Shown here: positions 6,739 through 14,014 of the stretch, piece after piece
Layout of the letters: each line of letters begins with the position of its first letter
Numbering within the stretch: position 1 is the stretch's first letter
Assembly (NCBI GenBank): GCA_000437255.1
Contig: FR899104.1
Location: 181,773-199,491, forward strand
Direction: 5' to 3'
DNA from: Ruminococcus sp. CAG:403
GTDB taxonomy: Bacteria > Bacillota > Clostridia > Oscillospirales > Ruminococcaceae
Length of the DNA stretch: 17,719 nt
Notes under the pieces: model-generated
What the model was told of the DNA's origin: nothing
The model's input: only the letters and a program-made list of their open reading frames with translations
Database searches by the model: none
Made by a program: the position numbers and the translations under genes

Positions 6739-6760
6739 ACACTCCCATATAAGGGAGTGT
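6739..6760 (-). terminator. Terminator of the relaxase gene
   Basis: A perfect 8-bp stem, ACACTCCC / GGGAGTGT, with a 6-base loop, followed on the minus strand by six T. It lies 7 bases after the relaxase stop. Confidence 0.9.
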
Positions 6761-6766
6761 ATTCCT

Positions 6767-8482
6767 TCACTTACTTCTATCAAATTCATCCTGCTGCTCA
6801 TCTGTATCAAAATACACACCTTGCTTAATCTGTTCACGCTTCGTTCTAATTTCATCAACTTGCATCTGATATTTTTGATTCAAAGAATCAGAATTTCTAT
6901 CAATAATACCAATAAACTTATTCGCATAACGTTGTCCTTCTGCGGTCATGGATTCTTTCAAAATATTCAGAACGTGTTTCGCAATATCAACAGGTGATTT
7001 ATAAGATTCTGCATCTGCAATCAGTGTATCAATCGCATTTGCTTTTTTATCAAGCTCTGCATCTCTCTGATTGAGTTTTGTTTCTTTCGTCTCATTTACA
7101 AGTTTCTGAGCCTCAAGAGCATCTTCCTTGACCTGAAATGCAGCTTCATCCTCTTCCTGCTTCTTTTTCCTTTCATCCAAATCTAACTTAACATCGTCAA
7201 GAGCAGTTTCACGCAATGAAATATTTTCTAATCGCAAATCCATTTCATCTTGTGATTTTTTCAGTTCCTCTTTTTCAGTTGCAAGATTCTCTTTATCAGT
7301 CTTGATTTTCTGTTTATCTGCTTCAATGGATTTCACTTTTTTATCGAAAAGTGTTTGCAATTCATATAAATCATTTTCATCTTCTGCATCTAATGAAGTC
7401 TGCAATGCTTTCACTGTATCCTCTCGCACAAGCTTAATATTTTTCTGCTGTGCATCCAAACTTTTTTCTTTTCGCTCTAATGCAAAAGATTCTATTTGCT
7501 GTGCAATAACAGAATCAATAATTGAATCTGTATCTTCTCTATTTTTTTGAGCGTCTTCTTCATTCGCAAGTCTCTGTTTTTCATTTGCATTCTTGACTTC
7601 TTCAACATCCTGTCTTTCAGCAGCCAACAATCTAAATTCTCCGACAGTAGAATGTTTTCTATGCTCACCTGAATCCGGTGCTCTTTGAATTGCTTCGTAA
7701 CCATATTCAAGTGCATCCGCAACCATTTCTTCTGCAATGATTTCTTTAAATCTTTCATGTAACTGCGTGATTCCATATTCTTTGTCAGGAGTTTTTTCAA
7801 ACCCCATTTGTTTCAATGCTGTTACACTTCCAACTCTCGCATCCATTCCTTTTTCATAGCCTGTTGCTCTCAAAACATATGCAATATGACCATGACCTGT
7901 TCCGCATGGTTCATCACCATGATAGTCAGCACGAATGACAACAAGATGTTCAGGGTCTAAGTTTGCAATTCTGTCAACGGCACGATGTAAAATTCTTTTA
8001 GTTCTTTCTGTATTTTCACTTTTGTTCAAGTGTGCAAGTGCGTATTCACTTGCTTCTTTTTCGTGACCTGATTTCTTTAACACTTTCCACTGTTCCATAT
8101 CGAAATCAGTATCAGTTACACCATTGTCATCTTTGTTTCCAACCTGTAATACAGCTTCATGGATTGCTGTTTCTTGCATATCTCCTTTGCCATAGCAAAA
8201 TGTTCCATCAACAATTCCATCATAATAGCTTTTTTGTCGTTCGGGCTTTGTAGATTCCATTCCCATTTTTCGAGAAGGTCTTGTCTGCTTCGCATTAAAT
8301 TTATCAACTGATTCCTGAAAAATTGCATTGAACTTGTCTGCATCTGTTGTATTCTTGTCACCAATCCAATGTTCATTTCTATTTTCAAGAGCCTTATCTG
8401 CATTTGTTGGTGTAGTCAATCGCTGGTCATGCCACTCGGCTGGTCTACCTTGCGATGATGATACTGTCATTACTTCTGCCAT
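6767..8482 (-). CDS. Mob/Pre-like relaxase with long C-terminal coiled coil
   Basis: A 571-residue mobilization protein. The N-terminus (RPAEWHDQR, then NADKALENRNEHW) matches the plan of MOBV-type Pre/Mob relaxases. The metal-binding histidine cluster is seen as HGDE at 188-191 and HGH at 197-199, the counterpart of the HxDE...PHxH signature. It would nick oriT and lead the strand into a recipient. Residues ~290-480 are a highly charged coiled coil. The start at 8482 has GGGGTGAG about 6 bases upstream. The sequence departs strongly from canonical MOBV members (a Gly-Thr-Gly insertion replaces the usual Thr-Pro), so it may be a divergent subfamily. It follows the oriT-like region and a small charged protein in the same orientation. 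Confidence 0.78.
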   Translation of the reverse strand: MAEVMTVSSSQGRPAEWHDQRLTTPTNADKALENRNEHWIGDKNTTDADKFNAIFQESVDKFNAKQTRPSRKMGMESTKPERQKSYYDGIVDGTFCYGKGDMQETAIHEAVLQVGNKDDNGVTDTDFDMEQWKVLKKSGHEKEASEYALAHLNKSENTERTKRILHRAVDRIANLDPEHLVVIRADYHGDEPCGTGHGHIAYVLRATGYEKGMDARVGSVTALKQMGFEKTPDKEYGITQLHERFKEIIAEEMVADALEYGYEAIQRAPDSGEHRKHSTVGEFRLLAAERQDVEEVKNANEKQRLANEEDAQKNREDTDSIIDSVIAQQIESFALERKEKSLDAQQKNIKLVREDTVKALQTSLDAEDENDLYELQTLFDKKVKSIEADKQKIKTDKENLATEKEELKKSQDEMDLRLENISLRETALDDVKLDLDERKKKQEEDEAAFQVKEDALEAQKLVNETKETKLNQRDAELDKKANAIDTLIADAESYKSPVDIAKHVLNILKESMTAEGQRYANKFIGIIDRNSDSLNQKYQMQVDEIRTKREQIKQGVYFDTDEQQDEFDRSK

Positions 8483-8528
8483 TATATCTCACCCCTCTCT
8501 ACCATTTTATTTGTTTCTACATTCTTCC

Positions 8529-8649
8529 CAATATTTGTACCATGTACAAATATTGCTCAATACAACCTTTGACGCTTCGCATCAAAGGCTTCCTTTCGCC
8601 AGTGGGGGCTGTCTGCCCCCATTCTGGACTTTCCCCCGACCCTGCGGGG
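8529..8649. other. Candidate oriT: four successive hairpins between mob genes
   Basis: The gene gap holds four stems: CAATATTTGTAC with its exact inverse (8529-8555, 3-base loop); CCTTTGA/TCAAAGG with an inner GC/GC step (8566-8588); TGGGGGC/GCCCCCA (8603-8621); and CCCCG/CGGGG (8634-8649). The G/C-rich stretch stands out sharply from the surrounding AT-rich element. Position between a small charged gene and the relaxase, and stem-loop density, are typical of transfer origins. No nic consensus was recognised, so the nick position is open. Confidence 0.65.
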
Positions 8650-8664
8650 CTTGCGAAAATGTTT

Positions 8665-9000
8665 TTACTGCTCCTGTCTAAAGAAAGGATTCGCACCATT
8701 TTCTCTTTCCTGTACATTCACATTTTCAACATGAACCTGCTGTTCATGATTTACATTTTGTGACTGTACAGGCTGTGCTGTCTGCTGTGCATTTCTCTCT
8801 TTTTTCTTTTCGAGAATATGCTGATACACTTCGTCTTCACGTTCATCAACTTCTTTCCAGAAATTGATTTCCTTTTTCTGACGTTTCACAGCAACATCAC
8901 GTTTTGCTTTCAACTTTGCTTCAAATTCTTCATAGACTTTTCTTTCGTCTTCACTCAAAAACTCTAACAATTCATTTTCTTTTTTACTACGTTTACTCAT
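8665..9000 (-). CDS. Small charged protein, possible mobilization accessory factor
   Basis: A 111-residue hydrophilic protein. Residues 1-75 are Lys/Glu-rich and predicted helical; residues 75-111 are Gln/Asn-rich and look disordered. No cysteine, signal or membrane segment. GAGGT lies 8 bases before the ATG at 9000. It sits immediately upstream of the oriT-like hairpins and the relaxase, where mobilization elements usually carry a MobC-like accessory protein, so an oriT-binding role is plausible. I see no ribbon-helix-helix motif, and homology is not recognised. Confidence 0.7.
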   Translation of the reverse strand: MSKRSKKENELLEFLSEDERKVYEEFEAKLKAKRDVAVKRQKKEINFWKEVDEREDEVYQHILEKKKERNAQQTAQPVQSQNVNHEQQVHVENVNVQERENGANPFFRQEQ

Positions 9001-9140
9001 AAAAAATTACCTCAACTTTCTATCTGAAATTTTTAATTTTATTTATTCTATACTTGAAATATAACACATAAAAATCATTTTTCCTATCCCAAGTGATGAT
9101 TTTATTTTTTTCGTGTTCACCTTTTGAAAAAGACAAAAAA

Positions 9141-9179
9141 AGAACAGGTGATGTACAGCATCTATACACCATCTGTTCT
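9141..9179 (-). terminator. Terminator of the restriction-modification operon
   Basis: A long stem (AGAACAG plus a G-U-containing extension pairing with its inverse) on the minus strand is followed by seven T. It begins 10 bases after the specificity gene's stop at 9189. Confidence 0.88.
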
Positions 9180-9188
9180 CATAAATTC

Positions 9189-10298
9189 TTATTCTACATC
9201 TTTTGATTCACATGTGGATTCAAGATATTTCAAATACTGAATATACTTCTTTGCCATCATTTTACGTCCACATTCTTCCATGAACTCATAATCCGGTTCA
9301 TCATTATCATTGACAGGAAGCATGACCCTATCACCTCGTAAATGTTGTTGATTTCGTTTATATCCATGACTATATTTGCTCTTAATTAAATCCTGAGCTG
9401 ATACAAAAAATAATCCTGTATATTCATTTAACCAATCTGCATACCCATAAATGACATCACTTGTTGACACAAAATTTTCTCGTTTATAGATTGCATATCC
9501 TGCAGAGCCATCACCATTTTTTATAAATCCAATACAATTCCCTTCCTGTATCATCTTACATGAAATTTCATCATTTTCCACAAAACAAAGAACACCATTA
9601 TTTCTATTTGTCGCACCTATATATGACAAGTCGTCTTGAGATTGATTTAGATGATTCAAACCTTTTCCTTTACCCGGAACAAAATTATCAAATATAGATG
9701 TAATAGAAATATCTTTCCACTCTCGTTTACCAAAGCTTACATTATACACCCCCACTTTGGTATTTTTAACATCAATACCAAGTTCGGCAAGACGTTGTTC
9801 AACGTATTCCTGATACTGTTTACGCTTTGCCACCATCAACTCTTTCATGTAGTCTTCCATGAATTGATAATCTGGTTCATCATTATCATCAACTGGTAAC
9901 ATAATTCTCATTTTCTTAATTCGCAAGTCATTAATTTCCCTATTGAAATCAAAATTTGACTTTTGCTGTTCTAATACAGCCGTAAGAAACAGATAAACAT
10001 ATTGGCTCGTGTTTTCACGTTTCAAGCTCGTAACATGGTCGCTTGCAACAAATGCAAATGGCTCATAAAATGCTGTTCCAACACTTCCACTATTTGCAAG
10101 ACTAATACAATTTTCAAACACCCTTGTTCCTTTTGTTGCTTCAATATATGCATCAACACCATTGTTATTTGCCGTAGATGAAACATACGGAACAATTCCT
10201 AAAATATGGTCTGCTTTTTTCAAACGTTTTCCTCTTTGAATATTCTGGAAAACATACGGTGCTGCAAAATCCTTCCACTCTCTATCACTCAGTTTCAT
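9189..10298 (-). CDS. Specificity (S) subunit of a BcgI-like restriction-modification system
   Basis: A 369-residue DNA-recognition subunit with two target-recognition domains arranged as a tandem duplication. The first half opens with REWKDF (6-11) and ends in LPVDDNDEPDY (134-144) plus a helical spacer. The second opens with REWKDI (192-197) and ends in LPVNDNDEPDY (327-337) plus a helix. This half-repeat plan is that of HsdS and of BcgI B, where each domain reads one half of a bipartite site and the helices set the spacing. The ATG at 10298 has AGGGGGTG 7 bases upstream. It overlaps the end of the nuclease-methylase gene by 14 bases, so the two subunits are translationally coupled. Confidence 0.9.
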   Translation of the reverse strand: MKLSDREWKDFAAPYVFQNIQRGKRLKKADHILGIVPYVSSTANNNGVDAYIEATKGTRVFENCISLANSGSVGTAFYEPFAFVASDHVTSLKRENTSQYVYLFLTAVLEQQKSNFDFNREINDLRIKKMRIMLPVDDNDEPDYQFMEDYMKELMVAKRKQYQEYVEQRLAELGIDVKNTKVGVYNVSFGKREWKDISITSIFDNFVPGKGKGLNHLNQSQDDLSYIGATNRNNGVLCFVENDEISCKMIQEGNCIGFIKNGDGSAGYAIYKRENFVSTSDVIYGYADWLNEYTGLFFVSAQDLIKSKYSHGYKRNQQHLRGDRVMLPVNDNDEPDYEFMEECGRKMMAKKYIQYLKYLESTCESKDVE

Positions 10299-12204
10299 CC
10301 GATTCACCCCCTGTAAACAGGTACTCACGATTCTGCATTACCATAGAAAATTCAAAGCTGAGATAATCACCAATCGCTTTTTCAAAATCGGATTCCGTTG
10401 GAATTTCATCATTGAAATAATAAAAACTATGTAACCATTCATCATCAGGCTGCACCGTTGATTCTACACAGAATTTTGACGGTGCTTCAACACGACCATT
10501 CCATACATCAAGAAGATGCTGCTTCTTATCTTTCGCACTGTCACCTTCAACAAGTCCAATATGTGCTCTTACCTCATATCCATCTTCTCTGAAATCAATG
10601 AACTTACATACCTTATCGGCTGGATGCGGTTCATGTGCTGTAAATACAGCAATAACCGGATTCGTACCCACACCATAAAACGTATCTGTATTACAAGTAA
10701 TTACACCTTCCAATGTATGATTTTTCATGATACTTGCTTTAAATGCCTGTTCTGCTTTTGTTTTTCCTGTCATAGATGACTGCGGAACAATCACAGCAGC
10801 TCTTGCACCAACTACAAGAGAATCAAGAAGATGTTCTACAAATGAAAGTTCATATTGTGAAGGGTCGTCTTTCGTTCCCTGACTGTATGGCGGATTCATC
10901 ATACCAACAGTTGCACCTTTTAACTGCACCTGTGCCGGATTCTGTTTCAAGAAATCCTGACACCAAATATTGCTGTTACCATCATCACGAAGAATCATAT
11001 TTGTACAAGCAATCGCAAACATATTACTCTGCAATTCATAACCATGCAGTTGTTTCTTTCTGATGCTCTTTCTCTTTGTTTCATTCTCTGTCGCTGAAAT
11101 CATATGATGCATTGCTGCCACAAGAAATCCAGCAGTTCCGCACGTAGGGTCAAGAATTATATCATCCGGCTGTACATTCAGTAAATCACAGAATAATTCA
11201 CAAATATGAGCAGGTGTAAGGACAATACCAAGGGTCTGACCGTCACCACCTGAATAGCTCATAAATTCACCATAGAAACGACCAATAAAATCCTCTGCCG
11301 ATGATTTATATTTGATATTATCAAATACATTGGTCTTCAAGAACTCAGCGTAATATTTCAATGGTGTCTTTTTCAATTTATCATCAATTTCATTCAATCT
11401 TGCACTGGTTTTAATAATAGCAAACTCACTCATGAGTTTATCACGTTTTGCATCCGGTCCGACATTAGAACGTTTCAAACGCTTCTGGATTGCGTTATAA
11501 ATCTTCTCACCGTCTGTCTCAACGTCATCTCCTGTCAATGAACTAATCGAAAAACTTCCGCTTTCAATTTCATCCAATGCCAGCAAGATACCTGATACAA
11601 CCAAAGGTTTGTCTTGGTCTTTCAAAGAACCATATGTACGAAGATATTCATGAAGTGTAGTTGCATCTTTTAAAATCTGTTCTGTTGTCTTCTCAACATC
11701 AGTCTTTTCTTTCAGAACGTTCCTCAAATAATATTCATAAATATTCTGACGATTGAACATTGTAAATGATTCAACATCTTCCAGTTCAATATATCCTTCT
11801 CTATCATCGACATACAGAGGTGTAATCTTGTGATGCTTTGCATCCCCTGATACACCAATAGCAAATACTTTTTTGAATGAGCTATTCTGTGCTATATGCT
11901 TTGCATAGAAGTACGCTCCATTCACTGCATAGTCAGTGATTGCTTTTGTTGTTGTCTCAATGAGTGCCGTATCAGTTAATTTTGTATGCTTATCTAAATC
12001 TGCTTTATCTTCAATGACAATTACAAAGTCATTTACAACAGCTACATACTCAGGATAGCCAGCATTTCCTGTTCCACGCTTAGAAGCAGTGGAAAGAGCT
12101 TCATCTATCTCTTTTACATCACTCCCCTGTGCTGTAAACTGTATCTTGCATTTATCCAACTGAGAAGCAACCCATAAATCGGTTTTTACTTCTTTCTTTG
12201 CCAT
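10285..12204 (-). CDS. BcgI-like Type IIB restriction-modification fusion subunit (nuclease + N6-adenine methylase)
   Basis: A 639-residue fusion enzyme. The N-terminus holds a PD-(D/E)xK-like nuclease with Pro51-Glu52 and a hydrophobic strand ending Glu65-Asp-Lys67. A helical linker (~180-300) follows, then an N6-adenine methylase with the SAM motif DPTCGTAGFL (352-361) and catalytic NPPY (437-440). Nuclease and methylase in one chain with a separate two-domain S subunit, and this length, is the plan of BcgI. Such enzymes cut on both sides of a bipartite site and methylate the same site. Starts at 12204 and 12216 are both possible: AAAGGAAAGG lies about 11 and 4 bases upstream respectively; I prefer 12204. 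It protects or stabilises the element. Confidence 0.9.
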   Translation of the reverse strand: MAKKEVKTDLWVASQLDKCKIQFTAQGSDVKEIDEALSTASKRGTGNAGYPEYVAVVNDFVIVIEDKADLDKHTKLTDTALIETTTKAITDYAVNGAYFYAKHIAQNSSFKKVFAIGVSGDAKHHKITPLYVDDREGYIELEDVESFTMFNRQNIYEYYLRNVLKEKTDVEKTTEQILKDATTLHEYLRTYGSLKDQDKPLVVSGILLALDEIESGSFSISSLTGDDVETDGEKIYNAIQKRLKRSNVGPDAKRDKLMSEFAIIKTSARLNEIDDKLKKTPLKYYAEFLKTNVFDNIKYKSSAEDFIGRFYGEFMSYSGGDGQTLGIVLTPAHICELFCDLLNVQPDDIILDPTCGTAGFLVAAMHHMISATENETKRKSIRKKQLHGYELQSNMFAIACTNMILRDDGNSNIWCQDFLKQNPAQVQLKGATVGMMNPPYSQGTKDDPSQYELSFVEHLLDSLVVGARAAVIVPQSSMTGKTKAEQAFKASIMKNHTLEGVITCNTDTFYGVGTNPVIAVFTAHEPHPADKVCKFIDFREDGYEVRAHIGLVEGDSAKDKKQHLLDVWNGRVEAPSKFCVESTVQPDDEWLHSFYYFNDEIPTESDFEKAIGDYLSFEFSMVMQNREYLFTGGESDETE

Positions 12205-12251
12205 TCGTAAATACATCCTTTCCTTTATTTCGTGGATATATGGATAACTCT

Positions 12252-12280
12252 CAGATTTACCCACATACCCACAAAATCTG
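12252..12280. promoter_or_regulatory. Inverted repeat in the leader of the restriction-modification operon
   Basis: CAGATTT (12252-12258) and AAATCTG (12274-12280) flank two direct GTGGGTA steps on the minus strand. It lies 48 bases before the start of the nuclease-methylase gene. It could be an operator or an mRNA hairpin; no controller (C) gene is present. The promoter of this operon is not clear to me. Confidence 0.5.
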
Positions 12281-12314
12281 CTACTACGGCTACTAATTCC
12301 GTAATTATATATTT

Positions 12315-12334
12315 ACATATTTATATAAATATGT
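12315..12334. repeat. 20-bp perfect palindrome overlapping the RHH stop codon
   Basis: ACATATTTATATAAATATGT reads identically on both strands. It touches the stop codon of the RHH gene at 12334-12336 and lies within the AT-rich tract leading to the restriction-modification operon. Possible RHH-binding site or weak terminator. Confidence 0.6.
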
Positions 12335-12630
12335 TATTTGCAATTTTCATCAATCCACTGCATGAACAATTCACTTACAGTCGTATGATTCTGCATTGCA
12401 TACAGCTTAATCTTATCTCTATGATTTGATGTGATTGCAAGTGTCATTGTTGCTCGTGGATTGTTCTTTGTATATTTCGCAGGTCTGCCCACACGTGATG
12501 TCTTTTCATCATCTTCCGCTTTTGCAACATACGCTGTACCGCTGCTTGCAGCCGCCTTCTTTGCAGCCTGTTCTTTTTCACTTTTATTTGCAAGTCCACC
12601 TAATAATGCGGACATATCTTTCTTTGCCAC
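12334..12630 (-). CDS. Ribbon-helix-helix partition protein (ParB/ParG-type partner)
   Basis: A 98-residue protein. An N-terminal flexible Lys/Ala-rich arm (MAKKDMSALLGGLANKS) is followed by a GRPAKYTKNNPRATMTLAIT strand and HRDKIKLYAMQNHTTVSELF helices, the ribbon-helix-helix fold. Small RHH proteins encoded right after a short ParA are the DNA-binding partners in type Ib plasmid partition and usually repress their own operon. I choose a GTG start at 12630 because AAAGGTGG lies 7 bases upstream and the product then begins MAKKD. ATG at 12648 and 12636 are in frame but poorly placed. It follows parA by 57 bases in the same operon. Confidence 0.82.
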   Translation of the reverse strand: MAKKDMSALLGGLANKSEKEQAAKKAAASSGTAYVAKAEDDEKTSRVGRPAKYTKNNPRATMTLAITSNHRDKIKLYAMQNHTTVSELFMQWIDENCK

Positions 12631-12687
12631 AATCATTCCACCTTTCATAATTATGTACTTTTGTATTTATATAATTATAACATACAA

Positions 12688-13248
12688 CTATTCCTGTGGC
12701 AATCCAATCTGTAAGCGAATTTCATTCATTGTCTTACGTGTCAACAACGCTGCATTAGAGCGTGGTGCATAATCTACAACCGACTTGCCATACATCCCAG
12801 CCTTTGCAAATTCCTCAGACTGCGGAATAATTGATACATGACGACCGTTCCTTACAGTCTTGAACCAGTCTTCAAATGCTGCTGCCGCATTGAATCTATT
12901 CCAAGCATTGAAAATGAACATTGTATCACTTGATTTTCCATTCTGTTCAATCAATTCTAGCATTGTCTGCAACGTTGGAATATCTTTGTATGTCGTTCTT
13001 GTAGGAATGATAATCAGGTCTGCACCCTGAATCAGCTCACCAAGATTATCAGAGATATACCCCGGCGTATCCACAATGGCAAAATCAGCATCATCAATCA
13101 CTTTAGGCTCATGAATGATACCGCCCTGACCATCCAAATCATACAAAGAGTATTTTACGCCTGTTCTATCAAAACTAAATGCAAGCTCGTCTGCAACTAA
13201 TGTCTTACCGCAACCGCCCTTTTGATTCGCAATTAAAATTGTCTTCAT
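12688..13248 (-). CDS. parA: ParA-family partition ATPase, type Ib
   Basis: A 186-residue Walker-type ATPase that would position copies of the circular form for segregation. The deviant Walker A motif KGGCGKT is at residues 10-16 with the signature first lysine. The A' motif DLDGQ has Asp37, and Walker B IVDTPG has Asp60. There is no N-terminal helix-turn-helix, which places it with short ParF-like (type Ib) ParAs paired with RHH proteins, as here. The ATG at 13248 is chosen since AAGGAG lies 7 bases upstream; an ATG at 13254 is too close to it. Its promoter overlaps repeated AT-rich boxes that suggest autoregulation. Confidence 0.9.
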   Translation of the reverse strand: MKTILIANQKGGCGKTLVADELAFSFDRTGVKYSLYDLDGQGGIIHEPKVIDDADFAIVDTPGYISDNLGELIQGADLIIIPTRTTYKDIPTLQTMLELIEQNGKSSDTMFIFNAWNRFNAAAAFEDWFKTVRNGRHVSIIPQSEEFAKAGMYGKSVVDYAPRSNAALLTRKTMNEIRLQIGLPQE

Positions 13249-13270
13249 AATCATTCTCCTTTACTGTATT

Positions 13271-13328
13271 TTGTAATTACATAATTATTTATTTACATAA
13301 TTATATCATTATATAATTACAAATTCAA
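13271..13328 (-). promoter_or_regulatory. parA promoter inside an AT-rich operator array (candidate parS)
   Basis: On the minus strand TTGAAT (13323-13328), a 17-base spacer and TATAAT (13300-13305). The promoter lies in an array. TTACATAATTAT occurs twice (13277-13288 and 13293-13304), the second covering the -10 box, and TTGTAATTA / TAATTACAA are inverted at its ends. Related boxes recur at 12301-12310 and near 12668-12677. RHH partners of ParA usually bind such repeats. Confidence 0.75.
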
Positions 13329-13510
13329 GAGCGTTTCGGAGCTTAATACAGGAAAAATGGCAAAAAATCATAGAAAATAAGCATGGGAAATTTATGTCAC
13401 ATATCTTGGTCATAAATTGGTCAAAATATGGTGCATAAATTGGACATCGTAAAAAATGGAGAAAATTTTGCGATTTTACAGAGAAAACGTTAGAGAAAGC
13501 GTTAGAGAAA

Positions 13511-13630
13511 CTCTAACGCCTGTAACACACACCAGCTCTATAACACAGCAATTTTGCATAAAAAAGCGTTAGAGAGCGTTAGAGTTGCTCTAACGTCTGT
13601 AACACACACCAGCTCTACAACACAGCAATT
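13511..13630. repeat. Pair of ~43-bp direct repeats in the origin
   Basis: 13511-13553 and 13588-13630 are identical except for two substitutions. Each begins with a CTCTAACG box and continues through TGTAACACACACCAGCTCTA. The period is 77 bp. The repeat unit extends well beyond the iteron, so it arose by tandem duplication or contains a second binding site. Confidence 0.9.
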
Positions 13631-13742
13631 TGTTAGAACGTTAGAATTTTACCCCTATCCTTATATAGAAATTTTTTACGTTAATATACTCAAAAATACT
13701 AAAATGTAGTATTTATCGATATTACAGACGATTTATACATAA

Positions 13743-13803
13743 TATCAAAATGATACAAAGAAAAATACATCAGAACATAGTATCAAAATGATACAAAGAA
13801 AAA
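13743..13803. repeat. Two perfect 23-bp direct repeats each with an internal palindrome
   Basis: 13743-13765 and 13781-13803 are identical over 23 bases. Each contains TATCA-AAA-TGATA, a 5-bp inverted repeat with a 3-base gap, unrelated to the CGTTAGAG iterons. The period is 38 bp. A second DNA-binding protein is implied. Confidence 0.88.
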
Positions 13804-13980
13804 CGTTGATAAATCAAGGTTTTTAACACTTTTCTATTTTTTCTCACGTAAGACTTTTTAAAAAAACTCTAACACTCTAACGTTTTTCTGTATGTCCCAC
13901 CAGCACTGCATTAGAAGCGTTAGAGAAACTCTAACGTTTTCTAACAAACTCTAACGCCTGTATTTATACACACAAAAAAA

Positions 13981-14005
13981 CGATAGTACATTTTCTGTAC
14001 TACCG
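13981..14005 (-). terminator. Terminator of the helicase gene
   Basis: A 9-bp stem (CGGTAGTAC with GTACTATCG, one G-U pair) with a 7-base loop, followed on the minus strand by seven T. It begins 10 bases after the helicase stop. Confidence 0.9.
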
Positions 14006-14014
14006 TTCTCACAT

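Larger units (their letters stand above)
13488..13956. repeat. CGTTAGAG iterons, including three 19-bp inverted pairs
   Basis: The box CGTTAGAG, or its inverse, occurs at 13488, 13500, 13511, 13567, 13577, 13588, 13875, 13918, 13929 and 13949. Degenerate copies lie at 13632-13646, 13867 and 13939. Three times two boxes face each other with a 3-base gap, as CGTTAGAGnnnCTCTAACG (13500-13518, 13577-13595, 13918-13936). The spacing and symmetry suggest a dimeric initiator; the encoded helicase or an unidentified host protein may bind. Confidence 0.9.
13338..13960. other. Gene-free replication origin region (oriV candidate)
   Basis: About 765 bp between parA and the helicase gene have no credible ORF. 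They hold several repeat classes: CATAAATTGG twice (13411-13420, 13434-13443); about ten CGTTAGAG half-sites; a 44-bp direct repeat; an AAATACT/AGTATTT hairpin (13694-13714); and two copies of a TATCAAAATGATAC box. AT content is high. Repeat density next to a helicase and a partition cassette is the usual layout of an iteron-type plasmid origin. Confidence 0.8.

Noticed and set aside
13488..13956. Possible CRISPR array from repeated CGTTAGAG boxes
   Set aside because: Units are 8 bases, occur in both orientations and at irregular distances, and there are no unique spacers or cas genes; iterons fit better.
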